A stretch of DNA of 64,000 bases from the NCBI GenBank assembly GCA_951813285.1, contig OX638355.1:3801136-3865135 (forward strand), in the 5' to 3' direction. The notes under the pieces were generated by a model. The model did no database searches. It was not told where the DNA came from and saw only the letters and a program-made list of their open reading frames with translations. The stretch comes from Terriglobia bacterium (GTDB lineage Bacteria; Acidobacteriota; Terriglobia; Versatilivoradales; Versatilivoraceae). The position numbers and the translations under genes were made by a program. Shown here in pieces: positions 25,862 to 34,888 of the stretch. Every line of letters begins with the position of its first letter. Position 1 is the stretch's first letter.

Positions 25862-27457
25862 ATGGCAACAACTTTGTACCGTGACACCGGCTACACTTTG
25901 ACTCACCTTATCGAGGATATCAAGCACGGCAATATTGCGCTTCCGGATATCCAGCGGCCATTTGTTTGGTCAGCCGCAAAGGTCCGAGACCTCTTCGATT
26001 CCATGTACCGTGGATATCCTGTCGGTACTCTCATGTTGTGGGAGACCGGAGCTGACGTTGGCATCCGCCAAGTAGGTGGGGGCGAAAGTGACAGGGTGGC
26101 AAAATTGCTTATCGTAGATGGCCAACAAAGGCTGACCTCCCTCTTCGCCGTCCTGACGGGCCGCTCAGTACTTACCAAATCGTTCGACAACAAGCGCATC
26201 CGGATAGCCTTCCAACCAACGGATGAGACCTTCGAGGTGACCGACGCGGCGATCGAACGAGACCCGGAATTTATCTCTGATATTACAGTTCTGTGGGCGA
26301 ATGGGTACAAATCTACTGTTCGTAAGTTCATGGCACGCCTTGGTGCCGGAAGGAACGTGGAATTTGGCCATGCTGAACAGGATCGCCTTGAGGAACGAAT
26401 TGACCGTGTCCGTGATCTGCGTGATTTCCGCTTCCAGGTGATTGAGCTCAATGCCAGCGCTGATGAAGAGCAGGTCGCCGAGGTCTTCGTCCGAACAAAT
26501 TCCAAGGGCGTCACGCTCAACCAAGCCGATTTCATCCTCACACTTATGTCAGTCCACTGGGAGGAGGGTCGCTCACAGATCGAGGCATTTTGTCGGAGCG
26601 CCGTCGATCAGAGTTCCGGCCAGCCATCACCAAAGAACGCGTTTCTCAATCCGAGGCCAGACCAGATCCTGCGAGCCAGCATTGGACTTGCCTTCAGGCG
26701 GGGGCGGCTCCAGCACGTATACAACATTTTGCGGGGCAAGGATCTCGAAACCGGCGACTGGTCCGCAGAACGCAGAATCGAACAGTTCGACAAGCTGCGT
26801 AAAGCTCAGGACGAAGTCCTAGATCTGACCAACTGGCATGAGTATCTCAAGTGCCTGAAACATGCGGGTTTCCGTCGTGGGCGGATGATTGCGTCCGAGA
26901 GTGCAGTTATTTTCACATATGTTCTTTGGCTGATCGGCAAGTGTGATTTTGGCTTGGACTACAAAACTTTAAGGCGAATGATTGCTCGGTGGTTCTTCAT
27001 GGCTCACACCACGGGCCGCTACACTTCGTCGCCGGAGAGTCAAATTGAAGCTGACCTAAGTCGTTTGAACGCGCTGACTACAGGTGATGCGCAAGGGTTC
27101 TGCGATGAACTGGACCGCATTGTGCATTCGAACTTCACTAGAGACTATTGGGAGATCTCGCTCCCGAACCGTCTTGACACTTCAGGCGCAAAATCACCGG
27201 TTCTGTTGGCGTATTGGGCTGCATTGAATCTGTTGGATGCCGAGGTGTTGTTCAGCGGATTGAAGATTCGTGAGCTTCTTGATCCGAACGTTACGGCACC
27301 ACGATCAATTGAGCGACACCACCTCTTTCCTAAGGCATTTCTTGCTACTAAGAACATCACGTTGCGTAGCCAAGTTAACGCTATCGCCAATATGGCGTTT
27401 GTAGACTGGCCCGAGAATACAACGATCAATGTAACTAGTGTAGTGTCCCTTAAATAA
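25862..27457 (+). pseudogene. GmrSD-like DUF262-HNH protein, N-terminal part (split by IS630)
   Basis: 525 original codons precede the insertion; the frame then reads six codons of insertion sequence to a TAA. DUF262 domain (about 1-230): ALPDIQRPFVWSAAKVRDLFDSMYRGYPVGTLMLW and the nucleotide-hydrolysis motif VDGQQRLTS (about 83), then VFVRTNSKGVTLNQADF. A helical middle leads to an HNH domain (SIERHHLFPKAFL at about 480, then NAIANMAFV). DUF262/DUF1524 proteins are type IV restriction enzymes of the GmrSD kind acting on modified phage DNA. The rest of the gene is at 28587-29288. The truncated product may be inactive because it lacks the C-terminal domains. Confidence 0.85.
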
Positions 27458-28585
27458 ATGTAGTATAATGGCAGTATTCCAGCCCGAAAGGAGACTGCCA
27501 TGCCGCGTGGACGCAAACTGATGCCTCTGACGCTCAACCCACAGCAACAGGACCAACTCAAGGGGGTGGCTGACTCCACCGCGATGCCTCATGGGGTGGT
27601 TCTGCGAGCCCGCATGATCCTGGCTTGCGCCGAGGGCCTGACCAACGCGGCCGTCGCCCGGCGGGTCGGCGCCTCGCCGCAAGCGGTCGGCAAGTGGCGC
27701 CGCCGCTTCCTCGAGGCCGGTATCGAGGGCCTGCACGACGAACTGCGCCCCGGCCGCCCCCGCACCTATGACGATGAAAAAGTGGCGACCGTCATCAAGC
27801 ATGCGCTAGAGAAGAAGCCCGAGAAGGCGACCCACTGGAGCCTGCGTGTGATGGGAGAAGCCGAGGGCATCTCCAAGACCACCGTGCATCGCTGGTTCTC
27901 CCTGTTCGGCCTCAAGCCCCATCTGGCAAAGACCTTCAAGTTGTCCACCGATCCCTTCTTTATCGAGAAAGTCCGGGATATCACGGGGCTTTACCTGAAT
28001 CCGCCCGACCATGCGATCGTGCTGTGCGTGGATGAGAAATCCCAGATCCAAGCGCTGGACCGCACCCAGCCGAAACTCCCCTTGAACCTGGGCTATGTCG
28101 AAGGCTTCACCCATGACTATGTCCGCCACGGCACCACCACGCTGTTTGCCGCCTTGGACGTGGCCACGGGGCGGGTGATTGCCAAATGCAGGAAGCGGCA
28201 TCGCCATCAGGACTGGCTTGCCTTCCTGAACCTGATCGACAAGGAAACCCCCGCGGATCTCGACATCCATCTCATCCTTGACAACTATGCCACCCACAAG
28301 CATCCCAAGGTCAAGGCCTGGATCGCGAAGCGGCCGCGCTACCACCTGCACTTCACGCCAACCTACGCCTCCTGGCTGAATCAGGTGGAGCGTTGGTTCG
28401 GCCTGATCAGCCAGCGAGCCATCAAGCGTGAATCCTTTCGGAGCGTCAAGGAACTGGTGACCCAGATCATGGAGTTCACCGACCAGTACAATACCACCTC
28501 GAAGCCGTTCGTCTGGGTCGCCACTGCCCGGTCTATCCTCGATAAGGTGGAACGATTGTCTACACGTATTAACGGGACACTACAC
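27438..28585 (+). mobile_element. IS630-family insertion sequence (1148 bp)
   Basis: The ends are GTGTAGTGTCCC (27438) and its inverted copy ending at 28585, with imperfect matching further in (TTAA..TGTAG). A TA dinucleotide flanks both sides (27436-27437, 28586-28587), the target duplication typical of IS630. Removing the element and one TA restores the host reading frame exactly. It contains one intact transposase gene. Confidence 0.92.
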
Positions 28586-28588
28586 TAG
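27500..28588 (+). CDS. IS630-family transposase
   Basis: 362 residues. N-terminal double helix-turn-helix (NAAVARRVGASPQAVGKWRRRF and EAEGISKTTVHRWFSLFGL), then a DDE domain: D in VLCVDEKSQIQALDR (about 178), D in HLILDNYATHKHPK (about 258) and E in PTYASWLNQVERWFGLI (about 294). AAAGGAG-like GAAAGGAGA lies just before ATG 27500. The reading frame runs to the element's last base, and the stop TAG is made of the target TA plus a host G. It appears intact and probably active. Confidence 0.93.
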   Translation: MPRGRKLMPLTLNPQQQDQLKGVADSTAMPHGVVLRARMILACAEGLTNAAVARRVGASPQAVGKWRRRFLEAGIEGLHDELRPGRPRTYDDEKVATVIKHALEKKPEKATHWSLRVMGEAEGISKTTVHRWFSLFGLKPHLAKTFKLSTDPFFIEKVRDITGLYLNPPDHAIVLCVDEKSQIQALDRTQPKLPLNLGYVEGFTHDYVRHGTTTLFAALDVATGRVIAKCRKRHRHQDWLAFLNLIDKETPADLDIHLILDNYATHKHPKVKAWIAKRPRYHLHFTPTYASWLNQVERWFGLISQRAIKRESFRSVKELVTQIMEFTDQYNTTSKPFVWVATARSILDKVERLSTRINGTLH

Positions 28589-29288
28589 CCCGCTTGAGTA
28601 TTGGTCAGCCATGACCCAAGACATGGCTCCCGACCAAATCGACAGACAGCGTTACTGGCATGCACTACCTGTCGGTTGGGAACAACTCGACTACTTCACG
28701 TTCCTCGAACGCCGCCGTTCCAAGATCGCCGATGTGGTGAAAGCTGGATTCGGGACGCTTTGTAACGAGAGAGACATCGGGAAGCAATACTCGACGGTTT
28801 CTGAACTGATCGCTTTAGGTGAGTCTCAGAGGGTGGAATTCAAATCCACGGCTCGCTTGAACCTTTACACGGGCCAAGTGGACAAGAGGATGGAACACGT
28901 TGTGACCAAAACGGTGTGCGGTTTCCTCAACGCCGAAGGCGGAACGCTGCTCATCGGAGTTGACGATGATGGTCAGGTGATCGGTCTCTCCGACGATATG
29001 AAGAGTCTGGGGGCGAAAGCGAATAGGGACGGTTTTGAACTGTTTTTGCGCCAGCACCTGGATAGCAAACTTTCGACTCAGACGGTTGGCGTTGTCCACA
29101 TCCGCTTTGAGAAACTGATCGACTCAGAGGTGTGCGCGGTTGTTGTAGCCCCGTCTGGAAGACCGGTATTTGCCAAGCCACTCCAAGACGGCAATACCCC
29201 CATGGAATTTTGGGTGCGTACCGGCAACGCGACCAAGCAGCTTCACGGTGAAGAAATGTTGATGTACCAGTCGGACCACTGGGGCTAA
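28587..29288 (+). pseudogene. C-terminal part of the split DUF262 gene, with AlbA_2 domain
   Basis: The frame continues from the left fragment: NVTS|PLEYWSAMTQDMAPDQID then RQRYWHALPVGWEQLDYFTFLERRRSKIADV, the usual end of DUF262/DUF1524 proteins. An AlbA_2 (Schlafen-type) domain follows: GESQRVEFKSTARLNL and CGFLNAEGGTLLIGVDDDGQVIG, through to EFWVRTGNATKQL. AlbA_2 domains are linked to nucleic-acid binding or cleavage. A 225-residue protein could still start at ATG 28611 but has no clear ribosome-binding site. The reconstructed full protein is 758 residues. Confidence 0.82.
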
Positions 29289-29301
29289 TAGGTCTCAATG
29301 T

Positions 29302-29829
29302 TGAGTGGAGGATTGAATCGTGTTCATCGCGTGGATAGCCCAACTAGTGTGAGAACCGCCGAGCGGATTTAGTCCATCACTCGGCGTACCTGAATCTGCC
29401 TGGAACAGCTTATTGAAGCGTTCAATCACTCGGTCGACGGAAAATACTCGATTGAGCCGCTCAAAGGGTCTGAATTCGGGTATTCACAGGTAGCGTTGTC
29501 AGTCCCTCTTCGGGTGGGGCATCCAGCCATGCAGGAACTAGCGTCGACATTTAGCAATCCTGTAAGGCATATTGGTCGAGAGTCTTGACCTAATTTACCA
29601 AATCTTTCCACCGGAACTGCTTGCAATCGAAACCCTTAACCACGATGGTCATCTGGGCGAGCGTTTCAAAGCGTCGATCTTGCTGGCCTCCCTTACACCG
29701 GTCCGCCAGACGACCATCGAAATCTACTTTTCTTCACCGGCAGTCTATTTCACGCAAGCATCCCAGCTCGGAATGCAAGAAATCCGCACGACCGAGGAAA
29801 TATTGGGAGTTTCAACGAAGCAACAATTG
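29302..29829. other. Spacer before the island's right end, only a doubtful ORF
   Basis: A frame from TTG 29572 to TAA 29836-29838 would give 88 residues (ELLAIETLNHDGHLGERFKA..., ending KQQLGD). It has no ribosome-binding site or recognised domain and its end overlaps the island end repeat. It may be a remnant of a longer gene. Nothing else is seen. Confidence 0.35.
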
Positions 29830-29846
29830 GGGGACTAAGTGGGGGA
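29830..29846. repeat. Island end repeat, right copy
   Basis: GGGGACTAAGTGGGGGA, 16 of 17 identical to 15674-15690, same orientation, 59 bp from the 3' (CCA) end of tRNA-Ser. With the left copy it brackets about 14.2 kb. Confidence 0.6.
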
Positions 29847-29904
29847 TCACAGGGAGTGAAATAAAATGTAATATATTGAATAATAAAGATTTACACATTA
29901 TACC

Positions 29905-29994
29905 TGGCGGAGAGAGCGGGATTCGAACCCGCGTTAGAGTTTCCCCTAAACACGCTTTCCAAGCGTGCGCCTTCAGCCACTCGGCCATCTCTCC
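29905..29994 (-). tRNA. tRNA-Ser (anticodon GGA)
   Basis: Read on the reverse strand: acceptor GGAGAGA pairs with TCTCTCC. The D-arm holds GGCCGAGTGGCTGAAGGC. The anticodon stem CACGC/GCGTG encloses TTGGAAA (anticodon GGA for UCC/UCU). The long variable arm is TTTAGGGGAAACTCTAAC, and the T-arm GCGGG-TTCGAAT-CCCGC. CCA is encoded (29905-29907). The 3' end faces the island and is its probable attachment site. Confidence 0.97.
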
Positions 29995-30143
29995 CCGTTC
30001 AATTGCGCCCGATTGTAATGAAATCAGGGGGTGGCGTCCAGAGGGACGCCTATTCCGAATTCGGCACCGTTGCGCTCCCAAATATGGGAATGCTATTTCT
30101 GAGACAGAACACGAGAGGCCGGGCCGTGGCTGTCCTGCCTCCC

Positions 30144-30575
30144 TTACAGGATCCGGATGGGGTCGCCTACCGCGATGGAACCTCCGGATTCGACTTTCGC
30201 GAGCACGCCCCTGCGGCCCTCCAGATCCTGCTGCAGGCCGGCCCGGATTTCGTCCATGCGGCTGCAAGGCCGACAGGGCTCGGTAATCCGCAGCCGCACC
30301 ATTGAGCCGATCTGCAGGATTTGCCCCTGATCGAGGTTGCTCAAGACGATTCCACGCGTGGTCAGGTTTTCCTTGACCTCGCCGATGCGCAGGTTCATGG
30401 ATTGCAGGACCTCCTCTTCGATGAGGAGTATCTGACGCTCGCTCCCCGCCCGAGCATGGCGGTCCTTCTCCAGACCGAAATCCTGAATGAGCCTGGCCGG
30501 ACTGACCGGTTGCATGGGCCGGCGCGACCCGGGACACCTTTGGATGCTCACCAGCGTTCCCACGGAAGAACCCAT
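30144..30575 (-). CDS. MOSC-domain protein
   Basis: 143 residues from ATG 30575 with CAGGAG upstream. GTLVSIQRCPGSRRPMQPV is the start of a stand-alone MOSC domain. DFGLEKDRHARAGSERQILLIEEE and ENLTTRGIVLSNLDQGQILQIG follow, with the conserved Cys in ITEPCRPCSRMDEIR. MOSC proteins bind the molybdenum cofactor and transfer sulfur or reduce N-hydroxylated compounds. The longer open frame upstream (to 30800) lies in the promoter region of the divergent Nudix gene. Confidence 0.88.
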   Translation of the reverse strand: MGSSVGTLVSIQRCPGSRRPMQPVSPARLIQDFGLEKDRHARAGSERQILLIEEEVLQSMNLRIGEVKENLTTRGIVLSNLDQGQILQIGSMVRLRITEPCRPCSRMDEIRAGLQQDLEGRRGVLAKVESGGSIAVGDPIRIL

Positions 30576-30799
30576 CGACAGCTCCTGGACAATTGTAGTG
30601 CTTATCCGCTGCCCGGTCCCGGCAACCGTCCTGTCCCAGGCCGGAGTTGCAACTGAAATCCTCGAAGCCGAGCCAATTTCCGCCGCAGCCCGGGCATTCT
30701 CAACCTTCCGGCCCCCGGCAACCTCGTGTTGACCGGTTTGCGGCCATTCATTAAGATGCTTCCACTTCCCGGCTTCTCCCCGACAACGCCTCTCGCCCA

Positions 30800-31378
30800 A
30801 TGGCGCAAACCGCTCTTCAAATTGCCTCTCAACTCACTTCCCGAAGCCCGCACAGGTTCGCGGGCGGCCATTCGGGGCGGGCAGCCGTGCTGATGCCGAT
30901 CTGGGAACAGGAGGATGGCTTGTATTTCCTGCTTACCCAGCGGACCGACACGGTGGAAACCCACAAGGGACAGATTTCCTTTCCCGGAGGAATGCGAGAT
31001 TCGGAGGCGGAACCCCTGGTTCAGACCGCGCTGAGAGAAACACGAGAGGAGATCGGGCTGCCGGAATCGCGGATACGGATCCTGGGGCAGTTCGACGACT
31101 ACCTGTCCTCCACCGACCTGATTGTCACTCCATTTATCGGCTGGGTCTCCCCACCGCTGGAGCTGAGTCCCAACCCCGGCGAGGTCGAGGAAATTCTGGA
31201 GGTCCCCTGGAGCCTCTTTCGCGATCCCCGCCTGGTCAGGACCGAAACCCTGCACCGCCTGGGCCGAGACATCCTCGTTTACCACTATGACTTTCGAGGC
31301 CGCGACGTCTGGGGGCTGACCGCCCGGATCATCCGCGATTTCCTGCATCTCATCGATGCACCCCCGTCCCGAAGTTGA
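30800..31378 (+). CDS. Nudix hydrolase, CoA pyrophosphatase (NudL) type
   Basis: 192 residues. The Nudix box is seen as GGMRDSEAEPLVQTALRETREEIGL (about 60-84), preceded by the CoA-pyrophosphatase signature THKGQISFPGG and the LLTQRTDTVETH strand. The family hydrolyses CoA and derivatives to 3',5'-ADP and phosphopantetheine. DLIVTPFIGWV and EVEEILEVPWSLF follow as in NudL. It diverges from the MOSC gene across 224 bp that should hold both promoters, and converges on gpsA. Confidence 0.9.
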   Translation: MAQTALQIASQLTSRSPHRFAGGHSGRAAVLMPIWEQEDGLYFLLTQRTDTVETHKGQISFPGGMRDSEAEPLVQTALRETREEIGLPESRIRILGQFDDYLSSTDLIVTPFIGWVSPPLELSPNPGEVEEILEVPWSLFRDPRLVRTETLHRLGRDILVYHYDFRGRDVWGLTARIIRDFLHLIDAPPSRS

Positions 31379-31416
31379 CTCTGAAGCCCTGAACTTCCGA
31401 TTTCGCAAGGCGGCGC

Positions 31417-32415
31417 TCACTCCTCCCTCAGACGCCTTTCCATCAGGTCTCTGGCGGCGTCCCGAGGTTTCTTCCGGTGATGAAGCATCAGGTTCACCTG
31501 CTCGGCGATGGGCATTTCCACTCCATGGCGTTCAGCCAGCTTCAAGATGGCCGCGGTGGCTGGAACTCCTTCCGCCACTGCGCGCATTCCCGCCGTGATA
31601 TCCGCCAACCCGCATCCCTTCCCCAACTGGAAGCCAACCCGGCGATTGCGACTGAGTTCCCCGTGGCAGGTCAGTACCAGATCCCCCATCCCGGCCAGAC
31701 CGGCCATGGTTTCAGTTCGGCCGCCGCAGGCCACGACCAGGCGAGTCATTTCCGCCAGACCGCGGGTCACCACAGCCGCCACGGAGTTCCAACCCAATCC
31801 GGTACCGGCGCATGCTCCTGCCGCGATGGCGATCACGTTCTTTACCGCGCCCCCCAACTCGACGCCGATGATATCGGTATTGGTGTAGAAGCGAAGCGAG
31901 CGGCCGGAGAACTCGGTCTGCACCTCCCGGTTGACGATCGGATCGGGTCCTGCCACCACAATGGCCGTGGGATCGCCCCGAGCCACCTCCTTGGCAAAGG
32001 TGGGACCGGAGATGGCGGCTATTCGCGGCCGGAAGCAGGATGAGATCACCTGCTCCATCACCTCCGACATGCGCTGCAGGCTGGTGCTTTCAATCCCTTT
32101 GGTGGCGCTCACCAGAAGAGCTTCGGGACGCAGGTAAGGCAGCATCTGCTGGTAGATGGGGCGGCAACGGTTGGCCGGGAGGGCCGTCACCACGATTTCG
32201 GCCTCTTCCAGAGCAAAGGCAAGTGAATCGGTGGCAACGACGCGTTCGGGAATCGAAAAGCCGCTGAGGTATAGAGGGTTACACCGTTCCTGGTTGATGG
32301 CGGGCACCAGCTCCGGCTCATAGACCCAGAGTCGAATCGAGTGTCCCATTGCGGACAGCGCGATGGACAGAGCCGTCCCCCATCCGCCGCCACCAATGAT
32401 CGCCACCCGCTTCAT
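31417..32415 (-). CDS. gpsA: NAD(P)-dependent glycerol-3-phosphate dehydrogenase GpsA
   Basis: 332 residues. Makes sn-glycerol-3-phosphate from dihydroxyacetone phosphate for phospholipid synthesis. The Rossmann motif VAIIGGGGWGTALSIALSAMGH opens the protein. PANRCRPIYQQML, VSATKGIE, SGPTFAKEVARGDPTAIVV and GVELGGAVKNVIAIAAG (catalytic Lys) follow, then GMGDLVLTCHGELSRNRRVG. Full length. It ends a reverse-strand run (rimO, yacG, pgpA, NHL, cinA, gpsA), two of whose products serve phospholipid synthesis. Confidence 0.96.
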   Translation of the reverse strand: MKRVAIIGGGGWGTALSIALSAMGHSIRLWVYEPELVPAINQERCNPLYLSGFSIPERVVATDSLAFALEEAEIVVTALPANRCRPIYQQMLPYLRPEALLVSATKGIESTSLQRMSEVMEQVISSCFRPRIAAISGPTFAKEVARGDPTAIVVAGPDPIVNREVQTEFSGRSLRFYTNTDIIGVELGGAVKNVIAIAAGACAGTGLGWNSVAAVVTRGLAEMTRLVVACGGRTETMAGLAGMGDLVLTCHGELSRNRRVGFQLGKGCGLADITAGMRAVAEGVPATAAILKLAERHGVEMPIAEQVNLMLHHRKKPRDAARDLMERRLREE

Positions 32416-32529
32416 GGTTCCGGCCTCTGCTTGCCGTTCAACACCGCAGACCGCGGTCCGGCAACCCTTCCGGGTTGTTAGCGTCCTGTCTCAGAACACC
32501 AGGAAACAGCCACCCTGAGCTCGTCCCAG

Positions 32530-33765
32530 TCACAGCAACCGGCGCCGCACCATGTCCAAGGCCGTCTGGGAAGCCCAGAAACGGATCCTTTCCCGATCAC
32601 CGCTGAAACGACACTCCCGATGCTCGACCTGGTTTCCCATGGCCAATGCCAAATGGACCAACCCCACCGGTTTTTGGGGGCTGCCGCCGGATGGTCCGGC
32701 CACGCCCGTCACCCCAACGCCGATGCTGGATCCCATCCGGTCACGAATCCCCTCGGCCAGGCTCTTGGCCACCTCCGCGCTGACGGCGCCGTTCATTTCC
32801 AAGAGCAGCGGCGGCATCCCGGTAAATTCCACTTTGGATCGGTTGCTGTAGCAGGTAACCCCGCCCAGAAAATACCGGGAACTGCCGGGAACTCGCGTCA
32901 TTCTTTCGGCAATCAACCCTCCGGTGCAGCTTTCAGCCACGGCCAGAGTCTCTTTCTTCCTCAGAAGGCATTCTCCTACGATCTGTTCCAGGCTACGGTC
33001 GCCGGTGGAAAAGACACAGTCTCCCAGTTTGAGATGGATCTCGTCGGCCACTCTCTGAACCAGGGCCTCGGCTTCCTGCCGCGACTTGGCTCGGCCGGTC
33101 AGGTGAATCTGAATCTCTCCCCTTCCGGACAAAATAGTGGTCACGGGATTCTTGTAGGGGGTATAGATCGGTGCAATCTGTTCGTCAAGCTGAGATTCGG
33201 TCATCCCGGTAGATCTCAGAACACGGGTGACAAGATGCGATCCCTTGGACCGCTGCCTGAGCAGCGGCAGGCAGGACTCTTCGAAAATCGCCTTCATTTC
33301 CGAAGGCACTCCCGGGAGCAGAATAACGACCACCTCGCCTTCTTCCAGCCAAAGGCCCGGAGCCGTCCCCAGACGGTTCTCGAGAACTCGCCCCCCCACG
33401 GGAACCAGGGCCTGGCGGGCGTTGTTGGCGGGCATTTCCAGTCCCCGGTTCCGAAAGCGTTCCCGGACAGCCTCAAGAATGTCATCCTGCAGCACCATCT
33501 GCCTTCGGAGCACCCGAGCGAATACCTTCCTGGTGATGTCGTCCTCGGTCGGCCCCAGACCTCCGGTGGCGATCACCAGCCGGGACCGCTCCACCGCTGA
33601 CCTCACCACCTGCTCCAGGCGGGCTTCCTGGTCCCCGGCGACCACCTTGAGATCCACTTCAATGCCGATTGAGTTGAGCTTTCCGGTCAGATAGAGGGAG
33701 TTGGAGTCCACCCGGTGTGGAGTCAGCAGTTCCGACCCGATAGCGATAATTTCGGCGGTTTCCAT
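32530..33765 (-). CDS. cinA: CinA-family nicotinamide-nucleotide amidohydrolase
   Basis: 411 residues with the full two-domain layout. The N-terminal MoCF-like domain (ETAEIIAIGSELLTPHRVDSNS, IATGGLGPTEDD) is proposed to act on ADP-ribose. The C-terminal PncC domain (from about 260: LAVAESCTGGLIAERMTRVPGSSRYFLGG, SIGVGVTGVAGPSGG) deamidates NMN to NaMN in pyridine nucleotide recycling. The catalytic Ser of PncC is in AESCTGG. It lies between an NHL-repeat gene and gpsA. Confidence 0.94.
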   Translation of the reverse strand: METAEIIAIGSELLTPHRVDSNSLYLTGKLNSIGIEVDLKVVAGDQEARLEQVVRSAVERSRLVIATGGLGPTEDDITRKVFARVLRRQMVLQDDILEAVRERFRNRGLEMPANNARQALVPVGGRVLENRLGTAPGLWLEEGEVVVILLPGVPSEMKAIFEESCLPLLRQRSKGSHLVTRVLRSTGMTESQLDEQIAPIYTPYKNPVTTILSGRGEIQIHLTGRAKSRQEAEALVQRVADEIHLKLGDCVFSTGDRSLEQIVGECLLRKKETLAVAESCTGGLIAERMTRVPGSSRYFLGGVTCYSNRSKVEFTGMPPLLLEMNGAVSAEVAKSLAEGIRDRMGSSIGVGVTGVAGPSGGSPQKPVGLVHLALAMGNQVEHRECRFSGDRERIRFWASQTALDMVRRRLL

Positions 33766-33836
33766 AGGCTGGGGGAGGAATCCGGCAGACTGGAAAGAAG
33801 CACGGGGCTATCGAATCTTCCCAGACCCCGGCCGCG

Positions 33837-34844
33837 TCAGGGCAGAGGCTTACCCTCGACTCCGAGGTGGACCCGATAGATGGAGCTGGTCGAGGCAAGA
33901 TAGACGTCCTGCCCATACCCGAAGGCCAAGCCGATGAGGTTGGAGCCGCTGACGGCCAGTGAGGCCTTTCCATCGGGATTGATCTTCACCACTCCCCGCC
34001 GGCCTGCCAGGGAGGCCGCCACATGGAGGTTGCCTTCCACATCGAAGGCCAGTCCCTGAGGACGGCCCAAACCGGTAAAGAAGACTTCAACCTCGCCGCT
34101 GGCGGTGACTTTGTAGACATGGTCGCAGGTAGAAGCGGTCGGTCCTGTAACAAAAAGGCTGCCCGCCTGATCGAAGGCGAGGTGATAGGCCGAGACACTG
34201 GGTTCAAGAGTTGCGAATACAAAGATTTCACGGTTTCTGTCGATCTTGAAAATGGTGCCGCTGCGGTCTCCGACGTACAGGTTGTCCTCGCGGTCAAAGA
34301 CGATATCGGTGGCCACCCCCATTCCCTTGGCATGGATGGTCGCCTCGCCCCGCGCGGAAACTCTGAAGATGTTCCCGTCCTGACGACTGGAGACAAACAG
34401 CTCGTCTCTGCTGTTGAGAGCCAATCCCGTCGGGTTGACGATCTCCGCGCCCAAGGGTTCGACAACCCCGTTCCGGCTTACCTTGAAGATGGAGTTGGGA
34501 ACCTTCTCACCCTTTCGCCCGCTCACGGTCGAATAGAGGTTGCCGTCCGCATCCAGGACCGGATTGGCCACCGGGTGTAAATTGTCAGTCACCAGGTCGG
34601 CCACTTCACAAGTGACGTGGTTGCTCTCCTGCCCGTCGATGGCAATCCACAGATCCCCGGTTCGGGCCTCCGACGGGACCTGCGTCACAATCAGATCGGA
34701 GGCTGCCGAAACCAGATGGCTGGTGGACTGCTGCATCCTCACTTCGGGGCGCAAGTAGGACTTCAATTCCAGGCCACCACAGCGAATGAACAGCTCTCCT
34801 CCCGGAATGGCCGCTGCAGGTAACAGGTCCAGAATTCTAATCAT
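33837..34844 (-). CDS. NHL/SMP-30-like beta-propeller protein with IPT-like N-terminus
   Basis: 335 residues. The first 85 residues resemble an IPT/TIG Ig-like domain (IPGGELFIRCGGLEL...). From about 90 there are six repeats of the type NPTGLALNSRDELFVSSRQDGNIFRVS, ATDIVFDREDNLYVGDRSGTIFKID and PQGLAFDVEGNLHVAASLAGRRGVVKI, the NHL or SMP-30 propeller pattern. No signal peptide is evident, so its location is unclear. Function unknown; such proteins bind ligands or act as lactonases. It is inserted between pgpA and cinA in the same direction. Confidence 0.78.
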   Translation of the reverse strand: MIRILDLLPAAAIPGGELFIRCGGLELKSYLRPEVRMQQSTSHLVSAASDLIVTQVPSEARTGDLWIAIDGQESNHVTCEVADLVTDNLHPVANPVLDADGNLYSTVSGRKGEKVPNSIFKVSRNGVVEPLGAEIVNPTGLALNSRDELFVSSRQDGNIFRVSARGEATIHAKGMGVATDIVFDREDNLYVGDRSGTIFKIDRNREIFVFATLEPSVSAYHLAFDQAGSLFVTGPTASTCDHVYKVTASGEVEVFFTGLGRPQGLAFDVEGNLHVAASLAGRRGVVKINPDGKASLAVSGSNLIGLAFGYGQDVYLASTSSIYRVHLGVEGKPLP

Positions 34845-34888
34845 GGGTCAGATCGGAAAGATGAAGAGTGTCGGAGAGCACCCGAAGA

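Noticed and set aside
28581-28600. MITE end next to IS630 (CTAGCCCGC)
   Set aside because: Only eight bases match; the sequence is coding DNA of the split DUF262 gene and restores its frame.
29572-29838. 88-codon forward ORF before tRNA-Ser
   Set aside because: TTG start, no ribosome-binding site, no domain, overlaps the island end repeat; mentioned only as part of the spacer.
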